Shown here in pieces: positions 1 to 10,190 of a stretch of 64,000 nt of DNA (the first letter of the stretch is position 1; every line of letters starts with the position of its first letter). This DNA comes from Microcoleus sp. FACHB-672. Its GTDB lineage: Bacteria > Cyanobacteriota > Cyanobacteriia > Cyanobacteriales > Oscillatoriaceae. The notes under the pieces are model-generated. The model did no database searches. It saw only the letters and a list, made by a program, of their open reading frames with translations, and was not told where the DNA came from. The stretch covers positions 1-64,000 of the forward strand of contig NZ_JACJOU010000016.1 of assembly GCF_014695725.1 (NCBI RefSeq), given 5' to 3'. Both the position numbers and the translations under genes were made by a program.

Positions 1-509
1 CCGACTAAGGCTGGGTAGTTGTTGTTGCCCTCTGCGTTAAACTCGCCCCCATTAAAGCCGATGCGGTTAGCGGTTGTGGCGGTGAACGCTGCGGGCACGT
101 TTAATGATGCGTTTGGGCCAAATACGATGCCGGCTGGGTTGATTAAAAATAAGTTTGAGTGGCCGCCGGTTATTTGTATTAATCCGTTAATGATTGATGC
201 ATCTCCGCCAGTAACTCTACCTAAAATATTTAGAATGGCTGGGTTTGATTGAAAGTTGGCAATTTGACCGGCACTGAGGCCAAATTGGGTAAAGCTGTGG
301 AAAAGATTAGTTCCATCTTTAGATAGATTGCCACCAGTGATATTAAACCCATTGCCTTGGGGCGTTACCACCGTACCTGTGCCATCGGATGCCGGCACAA
401 CCTGTTGTGCAGCTATAGGGTATGGGAAAAATAAAAAGTAAGAACTAAGAACTAAGAAAAGTTTATCTTTTGCCTGTTGACAGGTTTTTTTTAAAATAAC
501 TGATTTCAT
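1..509 (-). CDS. Filamentous hemagglutinin N-terminal (TPS) domain exoprotein, partial
   Basis: The reading frame begins at an ATG at 507-509 and runs off the left edge, giving about 169 residues with no stop. A ribosome site (GGGAGG) lies 8-13 bases upstream. The N-terminus has a basic stretch, then a hydrophobic signal peptide ending near PIAAQQ. What follows fits the TPS domain: a [13 protein letters not shown] segment, then [16 protein letters not shown], a [18 protein letters not shown] segment and [17 protein letters not shown]. In this family the domain steers the protein to a TpsB outer-membrane transporter in two-partner secretion, and the missing part would be a long beta-helix, often with a CHAT protease in cyanobacteria. 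The partner gene is not in view. Confidence 0.85.
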   Translation of the reverse strand, partial: MKSVILKKTCQQAKDKLFLVLSSYFLFFPYPIAAQQVVPASDGTGTVVTPQGNGFNITGGNLSKDGTNLFHSFTQFGLSAGQIANFQSNPAILNILGRVTGGDASIINGLIQITGGHSNLFLINPAGIVFGPNASLNVPAAFTATTANRIGFNGGEFNAEGNNNYPALV

Positions 510-1481
510 AAGATGTTACCTCCCAGATGTCGCTAGCTGCGGTATATGCAACCCTACTCTGTCTGCTTTCCCTCACATTGCTAGCTCTCTCACCAAGATT
601 AACCTTGTCAGCAAGCAATGTGATTTTTTTTACAGCTTTTTTCTACACCCGTCGGCTTTTCAGCTCATTTTAGTTTAACTAACGAAGACCCTAAAGTTCC
701 CTCTTCCGAAGGAGTGATATCAAGGTTGTTCGGCAAAAGTTTACAATCAAGAATTCTGAGCTTTTTCTACAAAATTATTAAAAATATACAACAATTATTC
801 TTGTTATAATCTAAAATTTGTTTTTTGAAATATTTCATGGGTTAAAATTTCAATCAAAAAGCTATGCACTAAAATAAGGTTTAGTATGTTTTGAAAGAAA
901 TTTTTAATTAAAAACTTGATAAATTTTTAATATAATTAACAAATAAAGTTTACACCTGTTAAAATAGATAAATTGAGGAATTTTCAGGTAATATAAGTAG
1001 CTGCAATTAGTCAAAATATTTAAGAGTGAAAACCTAAGCAATAAAATGAAATGAAAGCAGAAAGTTGAATAAAATTTGTAATTTTAATGTTTAAAGTTAT
1101 CCCAGAACAGCTTAAATGACTCTCTCTTCAGGAAGAGTGATTTGTGACAAAAGAACACCGGACAACGTTCCCCTCGAAGTGGTAAACACATGACCCAGGG
1201 TAGATGCACTAAACAATAGAGGTGTTACGCTTACCTAAGCCTCAGGACTTAATTTCAAGGTGAGTGAAAATTTTAGGGTGCTTTTGATCGTCCGGCTGAG
1301 GTGAAACCGGCCTGAAGTCAAATGGATAGGTTAAGACTGGATGTGCGACCCTAGGTACGTTACTCTAAAACCTAGGACTTCTGCGGCGCTTGCTAACCGT
1401 AGCCTTAGGTTGATCGCCCAATCTACCTAAAGGTAGGAGCTTTCCTGCGCTGCTTCTATCCCATTCTCGATAACCCGACTC
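510..1481. other. Long spacer with structured leader of the P-type ATPase gene
   Basis: No credible coding frame is present. Bases 700-1100 are very AT-rich. Bases 1110-1481 are more GC-balanced and rich in complementary segments: CCTAGGT (1350-1356) pairs with ACCTAGG (1370-1376), and CTACCT (1423-1428) pairs with AGGTAG (1431-1436). Similar words near 700 (CTCTTCCGAAGGAGTGAT) and 1122 (CTCTTCAGGAAGAGTGAT) look like two copies of one element. I could not match it to a riboswitch class by eye. Confidence 0.4.
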
Positions 1482-4400
1482 ATGTCATCAACTTCTCCGC
1501 CGGATTCAGCAGTAGCTTGGCACACCCTGGAAATTGATAAATCTCTGGAAAGACTCCAGAGCAATCGAGACGCTGGCTTAACGTCACAAGAAGCGTCACA
1601 ACGATTGCAGCGCTATGGACCCAACGAACTACAAGAAACTGCCGGTCGCAGCCCGCTGGCCATCTTTATAGATCAGTTCAAAAACATCATGCTGTTGATG
1701 CTGATCGCTGTGGCAATCGTCTCTGCAATTCTGGATGTGCGTGCACAGCGGTTTCCCAAAGATGCGGTCGCGATTGTTGCAATTGTTGTTCTCAACGGCA
1801 TCCTAGGCTATCTCCAAGAAAGCCGCGCCGAAAAAGCCTTGGCAGCCCTAAAACGTCTCGCTTCGCCCCTAGTACGCGTGATGCGCGACGGCAAGGTATT
1901 TGAAGTCGCAGCCAAGGAGTTGGTGCCTGGGGATGTGATGTTGCTAGAAGCCGGCGTGCAGATAGCAGCGGACGGACGCCTGATCGAAGAGTCTAACTTG
2001 CAAGTGCGTGAGTCGGCTCTCACCGGCGAAGCTCATGCAGTGCAAAAGGATGCGCCACTCCATCTGTCGCAAGAGACGGCCTTGGGAGATCGGCTCAATC
2101 TAGTATTTCAGGGAACAGAAGTTGTTCAAGGACGGGCTAAGGTGCTCGTCACTAATACTGGAATGCAGACAGAACTCGGTCGAATTGCGGCCCTGTTGCA
2201 GTCTGTAGAAAGCGAACCGACACCGTTGCAGCAGCGGATGACGCAACTGGGCAACGTTCTCGTCTCCGGCTCACTGATCCTCGTCCTCCTCGTAGTCGTA
2301 GGAGGTTTGCTTGATTTCACCGGCGATGGCGTTCGCTTGGTATGGAGCCGGTTTGAAGAACTGTTAGAAGTCTCTCTGAGTATGGCCGTTGCCGTCGTTC
2401 CAGAAGGCTTGCCGGCAGTCATTACCGTAACCCTGGCGTTGGGAACTCAGCGCATGGTTAAGCGCAACGCCTTAATTCGCAAACTGCCGGCTGTGGAAAC
2501 CTTGGGTTCAGTCACCACCATCTGTTCAGATAAAACCGGCACCCTGACTCAAAACAAAATGGTCGTGCAGTTGGCCCACACTGCCAGCCAAAGTTTCAAT
2601 ATCACCGGCGAAGGTTATGCGCCCATCGGCGACTTTAAAATAGACAACCACACCGCCGAGCCAGAAAAATATCCAGAACTGCAAATTTTGCTAATTGCCT
2701 GTGTCGTTTGCAATGACGCCTTTTTGCAGCATGAAAAAGAGCAGTGGTCAATCCTAGGAGATCCAACCGAAGGTGCATTGCTCTCCTTTGCAGGGAAAGC
2801 CGGCATCAATAAAGACAGGTGGTCGCAAAAAATCCCTCGCGTTGCCGAGTTTCCCTTTTCCTCAGAACGCAAGCGCATGAGCGTGATCTGTCAGAAACAA
2901 GGGACAGGAGAGTGGGGGCTGCAGCTTCAGGCGTTTTCCCAATCCCCCTTCTTGATGTTCACCAAAGGCTCTCCAGAATTAGCCTTGGAGCGTTGCAATC
3001 ATATTTTGGTGGGCGATACCATCAAACCGATCTCGGCTGAGCAGCGCAGCACAATCCTGGAACAGAATAACCAAATGGCCGCTCAAGGGCTGCGCGTGTT
3101 GGGTTTTGCCTACAAGCCATTAGAAACCTTGCCGGCACAAAACTCCGAAGAAAGAGCTGAGCAAGACTTAATCTGGTTAGGGTTAGTCACGATGCTCGAT
3201 GCACCCCGACCAGAAGTGCGTGATGCAGTGGCCAAGAGCCGGCTGGCGGGAATTCGACCGATCATGATCACCGGCGATCACCAGTTAACCGCCCAAGCAA
3301 TTGCTCAAGACTTAGGCATTGCCAAAGCAGGAGATCGCGTCCTCACCGGCCTAGAGTTAGAAAGATTTACCCAAGACGAACTCAAGGAACAAGTGAGCGA
3401 CGTTAGCGTTTACGCACGCGTCTCCCCAGAACACAAACTTCGCATTGTCCAAGCGCTGCAAAGTCAAGGGAAATTTGTAGCGATGACCGGCGATGGAGTG
3501 AACGACGCCCCCGCTCTTAAACAAGCCGATATCGGCATTGCAATGGGCATTACCGGCACCGACGTCAGCAAAGAAGCCAGCGACATGGTGCTGCTAGACG
3601 ATAACTTCGCCACCATTGTCGCCGCCACCGAGGAAGGCCGAACCGTTTACACCAATATTCGCCGGTTTATTAAGTACATCCTGGGCAGTAACATCGGTGA
3701 AGTTCTCACCATTGCCGCCGCCCCGATCATGGGTTTACCAGGGGTTCCCTTGTCGCCACTGCAAATTTTGTGGATGAACTTAGTTACAGACGGCGTGCCG
3801 GCACTCGCACTCGCAGTCGAGCCGGCGGAACCCAATGTCATGCAGCGCCCTCCCTTTAACCCCCGCGAAAGCATTTTTGCCCGGGGTTTGGGTGCTTACA
3901 TGATTCGCATTGGCATTGTTTTTGCCATTATCAGCATTACCCTGATGTGGTGGGCTTACAACCATTCTCTCGCAATGGGTCCAGCCTACAAAGACCACTG
4001 GAAAACGATGGTGTTCACCACCCTCTGTCTTGCTCAAATGGGCCACGCGATTGCGATTCGCTCCAATACTCAGCTAACGATCGAGCTAAATCCCTTCTCC
4101 AATCTCTTTATTTGGGCAGCGGTGATCGTAACCACTGCGTTGCAGCTGATGCTGGTTTACGTTCCGCCTCTGCAACAGTTCTTCGGCACCACATGGCTTG
4201 ACCCAATCGAACTGGCCATCTGTTTTGGCTTCAGTGCCTTAATGTTTGTTTGGATTGAGTTGGAAAAGCTGTTTATACGCTGGTACTATTCCAAGGGGCA
4301 TGGACACACATCAGCCCAGGAAAAACTCAATTGGCTAATCCCGGTATTGCTCTTCCTCCTATTAGGAATCGCCACGGCTTATGCCGCCGGCAGCATTACC

Positions 4401-4580
4401 TGCGCTGGGTTCCACAAATGCTCTCTGGTGTTAGGAAATAGCGCTCTATTCCCACGCAACATCCCCATAAACTCCGGGATGGCTCAAGTCATTAAGTCAT
4501 TACCCTCCGCCTTTTTTGGCCTATCAGCGGCTTTCTTAATCGGGTGGGCAATCAAATCAAATCAAAACCAAAAAACTTAG
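1482..4580 (+). CDS. P-type cation-transporting ATPase (PacL / type IIA-like)
   Basis: This is a membrane pump that couples ATP hydrolysis to cation transport, most likely Ca2+ or another divalent metal. The phosphorylated aspartate is D350 in [11 protein letters not shown]. The hinge motif TGDGVND lies near 669-675, the M4 motif PEGLPAV at 307-313 and the M6 motif NLVTDG at 766-771; the last two resemble SERCA-type Ca2+ pumps. An N-terminal cation-ATPase domain and about ten membrane helices are present. At 1032 residues it is roughly 100 longer than common bacterial PacL proteins; the extra part is a C-terminal tail with a hydrophobic segment, two cysteines and a final predicted helix. It stands alone, preceded by a long structured leader and followed by an inverted repeat before recF. 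The substrate is inferred from motifs only and Mn2+ or Na+ cannot be excluded. Confidence 0.93.
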   Translation: MSSTSPPDSAVAWHTLEIDKSLERLQSNRDAGLTSQEASQRLQRYGPNELQETAGRSPLAIFIDQFKNIMLLMLIAVAIVSAILDVRAQRFPKDAVAIVAIVVLNGILGYLQESRAEKALAALKRLASPLVRVMRDGKVFEVAAKELVPGDVMLLEAGVQIAADGRLIEESNLQVRESALTGEAHAVQKDAPLHLSQETALGDRLNLVFQGTEVVQGRAKVLVTNTGMQTELGRIAALLQSVESEPTPLQQRMTQLGNVLVSGSLILVLLVVVGGLLDFTGDGVRLVWSRFEELLEVSLSMAVAVVPEGLPAVITVTLALGTQRMVKRNALIRKLPAVETLGSVTTICSDKTGTLTQNKMVVQLAHTASQSFNITGEGYAPIGDFKIDNHTAEPEKYPELQILLIACVVCNDAFLQHEKEQWSILGDPTEGALLSFAGKAGINKDRWSQKIPRVAEFPFSSERKRMSVICQKQGTGEWGLQLQAFSQSPFLMFTKGSPELALERCNHILVGDTIKPISAEQRSTILEQNNQMAAQGLRVLGFAYKPLETLPAQNSEERAEQDLIWLGLVTMLDAPRPEVRDAVAKSRLAGIRPIMITGDHQLTAQAIAQDLGIAKAGDRVLTGLELERFTQDELKEQVSDVSVYARVSPEHKLRIVQALQSQGKFVAMTGDGVNDAPALKQADIGIAMGITGTDVSKEASDMVLLDDNFATIVAATEEGRTVYTNIRRFIKYILGSNIGEVLTIAAAPIMGLPGVPLSPLQILWMNLVTDGVPALALAVEPAEPNVMQRPPFNPRESIFARGLGAYMIRIGIVFAIISITLMWWAYNHSLAMGPAYKDHWKTMVFTTLCLAQMGHAIAIRSNTQLTIELNPFSNLFIWAAVIVTTALQLMLVYVPPLQQFFGTTWLDPIELAICFGFSALMFVWIELEKLFIRWYYSKGHGHTSAQEKLNWLIPVLLFLLLGIATAYAAGSITCAGFHKCSLVLGNSALFPRNIPINSGMAQVIKSLPSAFFGLSAAFLIGWAIKSNQNQKT

Positions 4581-4610
4581 TACCGCTAACCAGAATTTAA
4601 TTTAAGAGTC

Positions 4611-4660
4611 TAGGAGTCAGGATGAAGGTTGAATGCACAATTCACCACTCCTGACTTCTA
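4611..4660. repeat. Inverted repeat between ATPase gene and recF
   Basis: TAGGAGTCAGGA (4611-4622) and TCCTGACTTCTA (4649-4660) are complementary at 11 of 12 positions around a 26-base loop. The structure sits 30 bases after the ATPase stop and just before recF, so it may act as a terminator or attenuator. It lacks a U-run, and may simply be a copy of a dispersed repeat. Confidence 0.5.
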
Positions 4661-4672
4661 ACTGTTTGGGCT

Positions 4673-5806
4673 ATGTATCTTAAAACATTACATCTGCGAC
4701 AGTTTCGCAACTACTTTGATCAGCAGGTTGAATTTGGTGCCCCTAAAACAATTTTGGTGGGCGACAACGCTCAGGGAAAATCTAACCTGCTGGAGGCAGT
4801 CGGGTTACTGTCAACGCTCAAAAGTTATCGAGCGGGACGCGATCGTGATTTGATCCGGGAGGGGGAAGCAGCCGGCCAAATTAATGCCACCCTCCACCGG
4901 CAAAACGGGCCGGTAGATTTAGCTTTAACTCTGCGTCACGCCGGCAGTCGCACTTGTGCGATAAACGGTTCATTTTTGCGTCGCAAAGTAGACTTTTTGG
5001 GCGTACTAAATTCCGTGCAGTTTTCCAGTCTCGATCTCGATCTGGTGCGCGGTGGGCCAGAACATCGCCGACACTGGTTGGATGGTTTACTGGTGCAGCT
5101 CGAACCCATCTACGCCCATATTTTGCAGCAATACAATCAAGTTTTGCGACAGCGCAACGCGCTTTTAAAGAAAATACACAATTCAGAATTTGGCAACCAC
5201 ACTGAAGAATTGGCCCTTTGGGACGCTCAGTTAGCGACCGCCGGCTCTCGTGTGACGCGACGCCGCGCACGGGCGCTTGAGCGATTAACTCCGTTGGCGC
5301 AAGCGTGGCATTCGGCAATCAGTGGCAGAGTTGAAAGACTGGAGATTCGATACGCACCCAATATTGGGGCGGTTGATGAGTTGTCAATCCGCGATGATCC
5401 CGAACGCGTGCGACAGGCTTTTTTAGAGCAAATTCAGCATAAAGCGATTGCAGAACAGCACCAAAGCACTAGCCTCGTGGGGCCACACCGGGACGAAATA
5501 GAGTTTACGATTGATCGAACGCCGGCCCGGATTTATGGCTCTCAAGGTCAGCAACGAACGCTTGTTTTGGCGCTGAAGTTGGCAGAACTAAAACTGATTG
5601 AAGAAGTGGTGGGAGAACCGCCGCTGCTGCTGCTGGATGACGTTTTAGCTGAGTTAGACCCTCATCGGCAAAACCAACTCCTCGACGCCATCCAGGAACG
5701 CTTTCAAACCCTAATCACCACCACCCATTTAGGTGCTTTTGAACGAGCATGGTTGAAGGAATCTCAAATTCTCTCTGTTCAAGCGGGGCAAATATCTGTT
5801 GCTTAG
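4673..5806 (+). CDS. recF: DNA replication and repair protein RecF
   Basis: RecF is an SMC-like ATPase that binds gapped DNA and helps load RecA in the RecFOR recombinational repair pathway. The Walker A motif is at residues 30-37 (GDNAQGKS). The ABC-type signature appears as YGSQGQQRTLVLALKLAEL and the Walker B as LLLLDDVLAELD near the C-terminus. The length of 377 residues is normal. The ATG at 4673 gives the typical MYLKTLHLRQFRNY start. It is not next to dnaA or dnaN, as is usual in cyanobacteria. Its stop overlaps the stop of the convergent DUF3172 gene by a few bases. Confidence 0.97.
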   Translation: MYLKTLHLRQFRNYFDQQVEFGAPKTILVGDNAQGKSNLLEAVGLLSTLKSYRAGRDRDLIREGEAAGQINATLHRQNGPVDLALTLRHAGSRTCAINGSFLRRKVDFLGVLNSVQFSSLDLDLVRGGPEHRRHWLDGLLVQLEPIYAHILQQYNQVLRQRNALLKKIHNSEFGNHTEELALWDAQLATAGSRVTRRRARALERLTPLAQAWHSAISGRVERLEIRYAPNIGAVDELSIRDDPERVRQAFLEQIQHKAIAEQHQSTSLVGPHRDEIEFTIDRTPARIYGSQGQQRTLVLALKLAELKLIEEVVGEPPLLLLDDVLAELDPHRQNQLLDAIQERFQTLITTTHLGAFERAWLKESQILSVQAGQISVA

Positions 5807-6300
5807 AATTTATCGGATTCTGGTGCCGTCACGCCTGCACCCGGTTGATTGATGAAGAAGTTCTTGGCGGCCTCATTTTGATAAATACAACTAATATCTG
5901 GTGAACCTTCTAACGCGCCGGTGAAGCCAAATGTATTCATGCGATTCTTACAATCCCGTACTTGCTCGGATTTGAGTAATCCTCTTTGCTCCAAAATCGA
6001 CCAGTTATTCGTCCGCAGCACGCATCCAGGTCTCATGCTGGGCTGAGAAATATAAACATTAAAGGGATTGAGGGTCATAAAAATCCGGGCGTCCATGACG
6101 ACAGCGCTAGCTCCATACTGAACGCAAATCTCAGGGTTTGGTGCACTGCGGTCAATCACTTCACGGGATGCGACGTTTTCCGGGCTGAGGTTGGCTGTTG
6201 AGCTAACGCCAATGCCGATCCCAATACCCAAAACAAAAACACCGCCAAACAGTGCTAGGGATGTGTAATTAAAAGCGGAGGAGCTAGATTTACGGTTCAT
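5803..6300 (-). CDS. DUF3172 family protein
   Basis: A 165-residue protein resembling the cyanobacterial DUF3172 family, of unknown function. A basic N-terminus is followed by one hydrophobic helix (about residues 14-32, glycine-rich GIGIGIGVSS), so it is probably anchored in the membrane with the rest outside or in the thylakoid lumen. Four cysteines are spread through the soluble part (IC near 60, GC near 92, DC and SC near 115-140), which could form disulfides. It converges on recF with stop codons overlapping. Confidence 0.85.
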   Translation of the reverse strand: MNRKSSSSAFNYTSLALFGGVFVLGIGIGIGVSSTANLSPENVASREVIDRSAPNPEICVQYGASAVVMDARIFMTLNPFNVYISQPSMRPGCVLRTNNWSILEQRGLLKSEQVRDCKNRMNTFGFTGALEGSPDISCIYQNEAAKNFFINQPGAGVTAPESDKF

Positions 6301-6656
6301 GCTTTCAGTAGACTCCAGAGTCTTGGGGAAATGAGGATCGAGGTAATACTATTTTAGATTTTAGATTTTCGACTGGGAGAGAACTGGATGCAACCCAAGA
6401 AAGTGAGGATTTTTCAGACGGGATTGGTTTCCCGATTTCGGGCAAATTTACCGCAAGTTAGCCGGGGGAATTTTGCCGGCGCTTTTATATCAATGCCTCA
6501 GGAGTCAGACTAGCGCAGCCGTAAGTCATGAATCTTTCGGTTAGAATAAAGTTTTTTTGCTAATTTCTTAATCAAGAATGATATAATGCTATGCCCTGTA
6601 TATACCTATATTCAGCTTTCAATTTCAAGAAATAGCGTTTAAATACACCGGCTGTT
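6301..6656. other. Spacer with divergent promoter region
   Basis: Separates the divergent DUF3172 and CHAD genes. No coding frame is credible. It contains a likely promoter for the CHAD gene at 6557-6587. Confidence 0.5.
6557..6587 (+). promoter_or_regulatory. Candidate sigma-70-type promoter of the CHAD gene
   Basis: A perfect -10 hexamer TATAAT at 6582-6587 is preceded by TTGCTA at 6557-6562 with 19 bases between. The gene starts 70 bases downstream. The -35 match and spacing are only fair. Confidence 0.45.
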
Positions 6657-7688
6657 ATGAAAAAATCACAAATAGTAAAAGCCCAAACTTTGGGCGACTG
6701 GGCTTACCTGGCGATTGAGCAACATTCCGAGAAAACATTTGAATATGAATCTGATGTCCTCAAAGACCGCGATCCGGAAGCTTTGCATCAAATGCGAGTG
6801 GGGATGCGTCGGCTGCGTTCAGCGGTAACCGGCTTTGCAGTAGCTTTGGATTTACCCAAGGCAGCAGAAGAGGAAAAAATTGCTAAAATCGCCCGCCAGC
6901 TCGGAATGCTGCGAGATTTAGACGTTCTGCTAGAAACGCTTGAACGTGACTGCAAACCGGCTTTACCTACCGCAGAACAAGATGCGCTCGACACCGCAGT
7001 GAAATACTTACGCAAAGATCGGCGTAAGGTTCTGCAAGTTGTACAAACAACCCTAAAACATAACCGCTACAAAAAACTGAAGCAAGCTTTTAAAGACTGG
7101 CTGAAACAGCCGGCTTATCAAGAAATTGCTCAGATGCAAATTCAGGATGTTTTACCCGATTTACTAATGCCGCAAGTGAGCCGGTTGTTTCTTCATGCCG
7201 GTTGGATGGTGGGAGATAAATTAGAAGAAACAGAAGTTCCTGTGCCTGAAGAGTTTCAGTATAAAGTTTTGAATCGAGAATTATCCGCTCACGGGCCGGC
7301 TCTACACAGCCTGCGGAAGCAAGTGAAGCGCGTGCGATACCAGATGAATTTGTTTAGCGATCTCTATGGTTCTACCTATGACGCTTATGTGAAAGATATG
7401 AAAGAGATCCAGGAAGTTTTGGGTGAAATTCAAGACAGCCAGGTTTTAGAAGAAGTGTTGAAAGAGACTTTGGAATCAGAAATTGAAAGTTCGCTGCCGG
7501 CATTGGCTGAGCACATTGGAAAAACTCGCCAAAAGGCGTGGCAGCGGTGGAAACCCCTACAGGAGAGGTATTTGAACCCAGCCGTGCGGCAAGCATTTCA
7601 CTTGCAATTACTCCAGCCATTACCGCAGGGAGCCAATGGTCAAGTTGGTACTCAGAGCGAGTCTGCTGATAAGGCGATGGATATCTAA
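6657..7688 (+). CDS. CHAD domain-containing protein
   Basis: A CHAD domain (conserved histidine alpha-helical domain) protein of 343 residues. The domain is all-helical and known members bind inorganic polyphosphate and locate to polyphosphate granules. The hallmark HxxR pattern is seen at ALHQMRVGMRRLRS, followed by LGMLRDLDVLLE, and a second half-domain with SLRKQVKRVRYQMNLF and LGEIQDSQVLEE. Many lysines and arginines give the basic face expected for polyphosphate binding. No fused CYTH triphosphatase domain is present. The C-terminal 25 residues are low in structure. It is monocistronic behind a TATAAT promoter. Confidence 0.92.
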   Translation: MKKSQIVKAQTLGDWAYLAIEQHSEKTFEYESDVLKDRDPEALHQMRVGMRRLRSAVTGFAVALDLPKAAEEEKIAKIARQLGMLRDLDVLLETLERDCKPALPTAEQDALDTAVKYLRKDRRKVLQVVQTTLKHNRYKKLKQAFKDWLKQPAYQEIAQMQIQDVLPDLLMPQVSRLFLHAGWMVGDKLEETEVPVPEEFQYKVLNRELSAHGPALHSLRKQVKRVRYQMNLFSDLYGSTYDAYVKDMKEIQEVLGEIQDSQVLEEVLKETLESEIESSLPALAEHIGKTRQKAWQRWKPLQERYLNPAVRQAFHLQLLQPLPQGANGQVGTQSESADKAMDI

Positions 7689-8016
7689 ACTGCAATAGAG
7701 CCGGCTTTGGAGAGAAGAAATATTTTCTCTAAACGCTATCGTTTAGATTTGTCAAATTGCAAGGCGTTTCAGTAAAATCATAACGAGTATGGTTAATTGC
7801 CGGCCATCAATTTCTTTGCCGGCAAGCTGTTTCCCTCAAAATCACAGGCGTTGACAATAAACCTAAAATAGTCGCTCTGTTTGGCGTAATCAAAAATTGC
7901 AGGTCAATGCCAGAAAATTTAGTGTTTCACTAAACTTTTGATTACCTAAATTTTACCTTAACCCTTTACACTGAAGCGGAGTTCTTGCAACCAGTGTTTC
8001 TTTACTGGGGTTTACA
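7689..8016. other. Spacer upstream of the Crp/Fnr gene
   Basis: No coding frame seen. Apart from a 17-bp palindrome at 7918-7934, it holds only AT-rich sequence and several CCGGC words. Confidence 0.5.
7918..7934. promoter_or_regulatory. 17-bp palindrome, candidate operator
   Basis: TTTAGTG-TTT-CACTAAA is a perfect inverted repeat with 7-bp arms, 82 bases before the start of the Crp/Fnr gene. Size and position suit a dimeric regulator, possibly autoregulation. It is not the NtcA consensus (GTA-N8-TAC). Confidence 0.45.
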
Positions 8017-8661
8017 ATGTTTTCAACTTCCCATAGCCTTCTCGAAACAGACCGGCACGACGCCAGCGAGGAGCGTCGTTTGCATTTTTATGCCAAAGGG
8101 GAACTGATTCCTTCAATGCCTGAAGGCGTTTGGCAGGTCTGCAAAGGTATAGTACAGCTGAGTACGTTGTATCCTAGTGGCGAAGAAGGACTCCTGGGAT
8201 GGGTTGGGCCTTCGATGTGCTTTGGCCCTTGGTTGAGTTTTTTAGAAACCTATCAGGCTAAGGCACTCTCAGATGTTTATGTGATGTGGTTTTCTCAAAG
8301 TGAGATAGACGCATCACCGTGTCTGTGTCAGCAATTGTTACCGCAACTCAACCGCCGGCTGCGGCAAATGGAGGCTTTGTTAGCAATTGCCGGCTTGCGT
8401 CGAGTTGAGGAGCGCTTGCAGCAACTGTTGCTGCTATTAAAGCAGGAAATTGGTCAACCTGTGCCACAAGGAACTCGCCTGAGCATTCGCCTCACCCACC
8501 AGGATCTTGCCGGTGCCATTGGCACCAGTCGCGTGACTGTAACGCGAATTTTAGGCCAGTTAAAGCAACAGGGGAGGATCACTCTAGATCCTAAGCGCTA
8601 CATCATTATCAAAGACACCAGTTGTGTGAGTTCTGCTGATCCTGCGGTTCTGCGTGTATGA
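8017..8661 (+). CDS. Crp/Fnr family transcriptional regulator
   Basis: A 214-residue regulator with an N-terminal cupin-like sensor domain (roughly 20-120), a dimerisation helix (LNRRLRQMEALLAIAGLRRVEERL) and a C-terminal winged helix-turn-helix. The recognition region LTHQDLAGAIGTSRVTVTRILGQL is very close in form to NtcA. The sensor half is divergent: it lacks the conserved cAMP-binding glutamate-arginine pattern and the Fnr cysteine cluster, so the ligand is unknown. A 17-bp palindrome just upstream suggests autoregulation. It is a single gene. Confidence 0.9.
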   Translation: MFSTSHSLLETDRHDASEERRLHFYAKGELIPSMPEGVWQVCKGIVQLSTLYPSGEEGLLGWVGPSMCFGPWLSFLETYQAKALSDVYVMWFSQSEIDASPCLCQQLLPQLNRRLRQMEALLAIAGLRRVEERLQQLLLLLKQEIGQPVPQGTRLSIRLTHQDLAGAIGTSRVTVTRILGQLKQQGRITLDPKRYIIIKDTSCVSSADPAVLRV

Positions 8662-8733
8662 GCCGGCGATCGGCAGTTAGAAATAGGCCGGGATAGGGAA
8701 TGGAAACTTGCTTTTTCCCCTACTCTTCTGGCT

Positions 8734-9177
8734 TTAAGAGCTAGATAAATTTTTCCTCATTTTAATATGGGGAATTTCACCTTCTAAAAAAGTTTCTCCC
8801 TCTTCCACAAATCCTAGCTTTAGATGCAGACCTTTGACATATTCTTGAGCGTGAATCACCACGTCTTGAATGTTTCTGTGAGCGGCTGCATCTAAAGCTT
8901 TTTCCATAATCTTCTTGCCAATTCCCCGCCCTCTGGCTGCCGGTAAGAGCGCCAGCCTTTCAATCTTGGCAGTTTTACTATCTAAATATCTAATTCTGGC
9001 AGTTCCCACCGGCACGTTATCTAAATAAGCAACAATCTGCTCAGCCGTTTCATCTTGCCCATCAAAATCTAATGTGGGATCGACGCCTTGTTCTGCTTGA
9101 AAAACTGAGCGCCTAATTGCTTGAATGACAGGGCTTTCTTCAGAGTAGGTAACAGTTTTAATTATGAGATCGCTCAT
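8734..9177 (-). CDS. GNAT family N-acetyltransferase
   Basis: A 147-residue GCN5-related acetyltransferase. Motif A (acetyl-CoA pyrophosphate loop) is seen as IERLALLPAARGRGIGKKIMEKAL with the RGRGIG signature; motif B follows at VVIHAQEYVKGLHLKLGFVEEGETF. The whole protein is one domain, similar to the ElaA/YitI branch. The substrate is not predictable. The start is the ATG at 9177 (MSDLIIKTV). Confidence 0.9.
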   Translation of the reverse strand: MSDLIIKTVTYSEESPVIQAIRRSVFQAEQGVDPTLDFDGQDETAEQIVAYLDNVPVGTARIRYLDSKTAKIERLALLPAARGRGIGKKIMEKALDAAAHRNIQDVVIHAQEYVKGLHLKLGFVEEGETFLEGEIPHIKMRKNLSSS

Positions 9178-9308
9178 TTTTAAACTTACTTTATTAATTA
9201 CAGAAATCTTTATGAGATAAAAATTTTTATTAAAAGGTAAAATGATTGTCTAATTTGTGAGGGCAGTTTCATCAACTTCCCCACCCTCACTTCTAAATCA
9301 ACCGCGAA

Positions 9309-10190
9309 TTAAGATTGCCGCAGAAAATCCAACAGCTCTCGATTTACTGTTTGGGGAGCTTCTTGCTGAATCCAGTGACCACAATTAGGCACTAATTTCA
9401 GTTTGAAAGGAGCCGAAATCAGATGTTCCAAACCTTCTGTAAGTTTATGGCTTAAGAAAGAATCTTCTTCACCCCACAACACTAAAGTTGGCACCGTCAC
9501 CGGCACAGGCGGTTGCCCCCAATGGGAGAACCAGTGTTGAGGTGCCAGCATTTGCCGGTAGTAATTAAGCGCTGCCGCCAACACTCCAGGCTTTTCGAGT
9601 GCTTGCTGGTATATATTCGTTTCGTCAGTCGTAAAAGCAGCTTGGCGAACTGCTGTTTGGCGAAATAAGTTTTTGACCCAATCCTTTAAGTTTTGCTGAA
9701 TGACCCATTCTGGCAATCCAGGGATCTGAAACGCAAACACATACCAGCTACGGCGCAGTTGATCAACATTACTGGCAAGTTCTTGCAAAAACCTTTGCGG
9801 GTGCGGTGCGTTTAATATTGCCAGCCGGTTTAAATACTGGGGAAATTTTTGAGCCAAATGCCACGCGATCGCCCCGCCCCAATCGTGACCTACAATGTGG
9901 GCTTTGACATATCCTAAACTTTCAATCAAACCCCGAATATCTGCGCTCAGGGTATCAAGATCATAACCACTTGCCGGTTTATCAGAGTCGTTATAGCCGC
10001 GCAGATCCGGAACCACAACTTTAAAATGTCGAGCCAATGCTGGGATTTGATACCGCCAGGAATACCAAAACTCTGGAAACCCGTGCAGAAGGACAACCAG
10101 CTCTCCTTCTCCTTGGGTTACACAGTGCAAACGAATCCGGTTCGTTTCAACAAAATGGTGTTGCCATCCAATTTCTTCTAGGGCACTCAT
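9309..10190 (-). CDS. Alpha/beta hydrolase, epoxide hydrolase / haloalkane dehalogenase-like
   Basis: A soluble alpha/beta-fold hydrolase of about 293 residues. The oxyanion-hole motif HGFPEFWYSW and the nucleophile elbow VGHDWGGAIA (nucleophile Asp near residue 103) are both typical of epoxide hydrolases, which use Asp rather than Ser. The acid is likely in LVLWGEEDSFL and the base is the His of VPNCGHWIQQEAP. A helical cap lies between. The ATG at 10190 is preferred over an in-frame GTG six bases earlier. The substrate is unknown. Confidence 0.9.
   Translation of the reverse strand: MSALEEIGWQHHFVETNRIRLHCVTQGEGELVVLLHGFPEFWYSWRYQIPALARHFKVVVPDLRGYNDSDKPASGYDLDTLSADIRGLIESLGYVKAHIVGHDWGGAIAWHLAQKFPQYLNRLAILNAPHPQRFLQELASNVDQLRRSWYVFAFQIPGLPEWVIQQNLKDWVKNLFRQTAVRQAAFTTDETNIYQQALEKPGVLAAALNYYRQMLAPQHWFSHWGQPPVPVTVPTLVLWGEEDSFLSHKLTEGLEHLISAPFKLKLVPNCGHWIQQEAPQTVNRELLDFLRQS

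Noticed and set aside
700-1100. Replication origin in the AT-rich stretch near recF
   Set aside because: No cluster of DnaA boxes was seen, and neither dnaA nor dnaN is present; recF position is not informative in cyanobacteria.
1110-1481. Known cobalamin, M-box or yybP-ykoY riboswitch
   Set aside because: None of the consensus boxes of these classes could be found by eye; kept only as an unassigned structured leader.
4881-5318. 145-codon antisense frame in recF
   Set aside because: No domain, no ribosome site, and fully inside a conserved gene.
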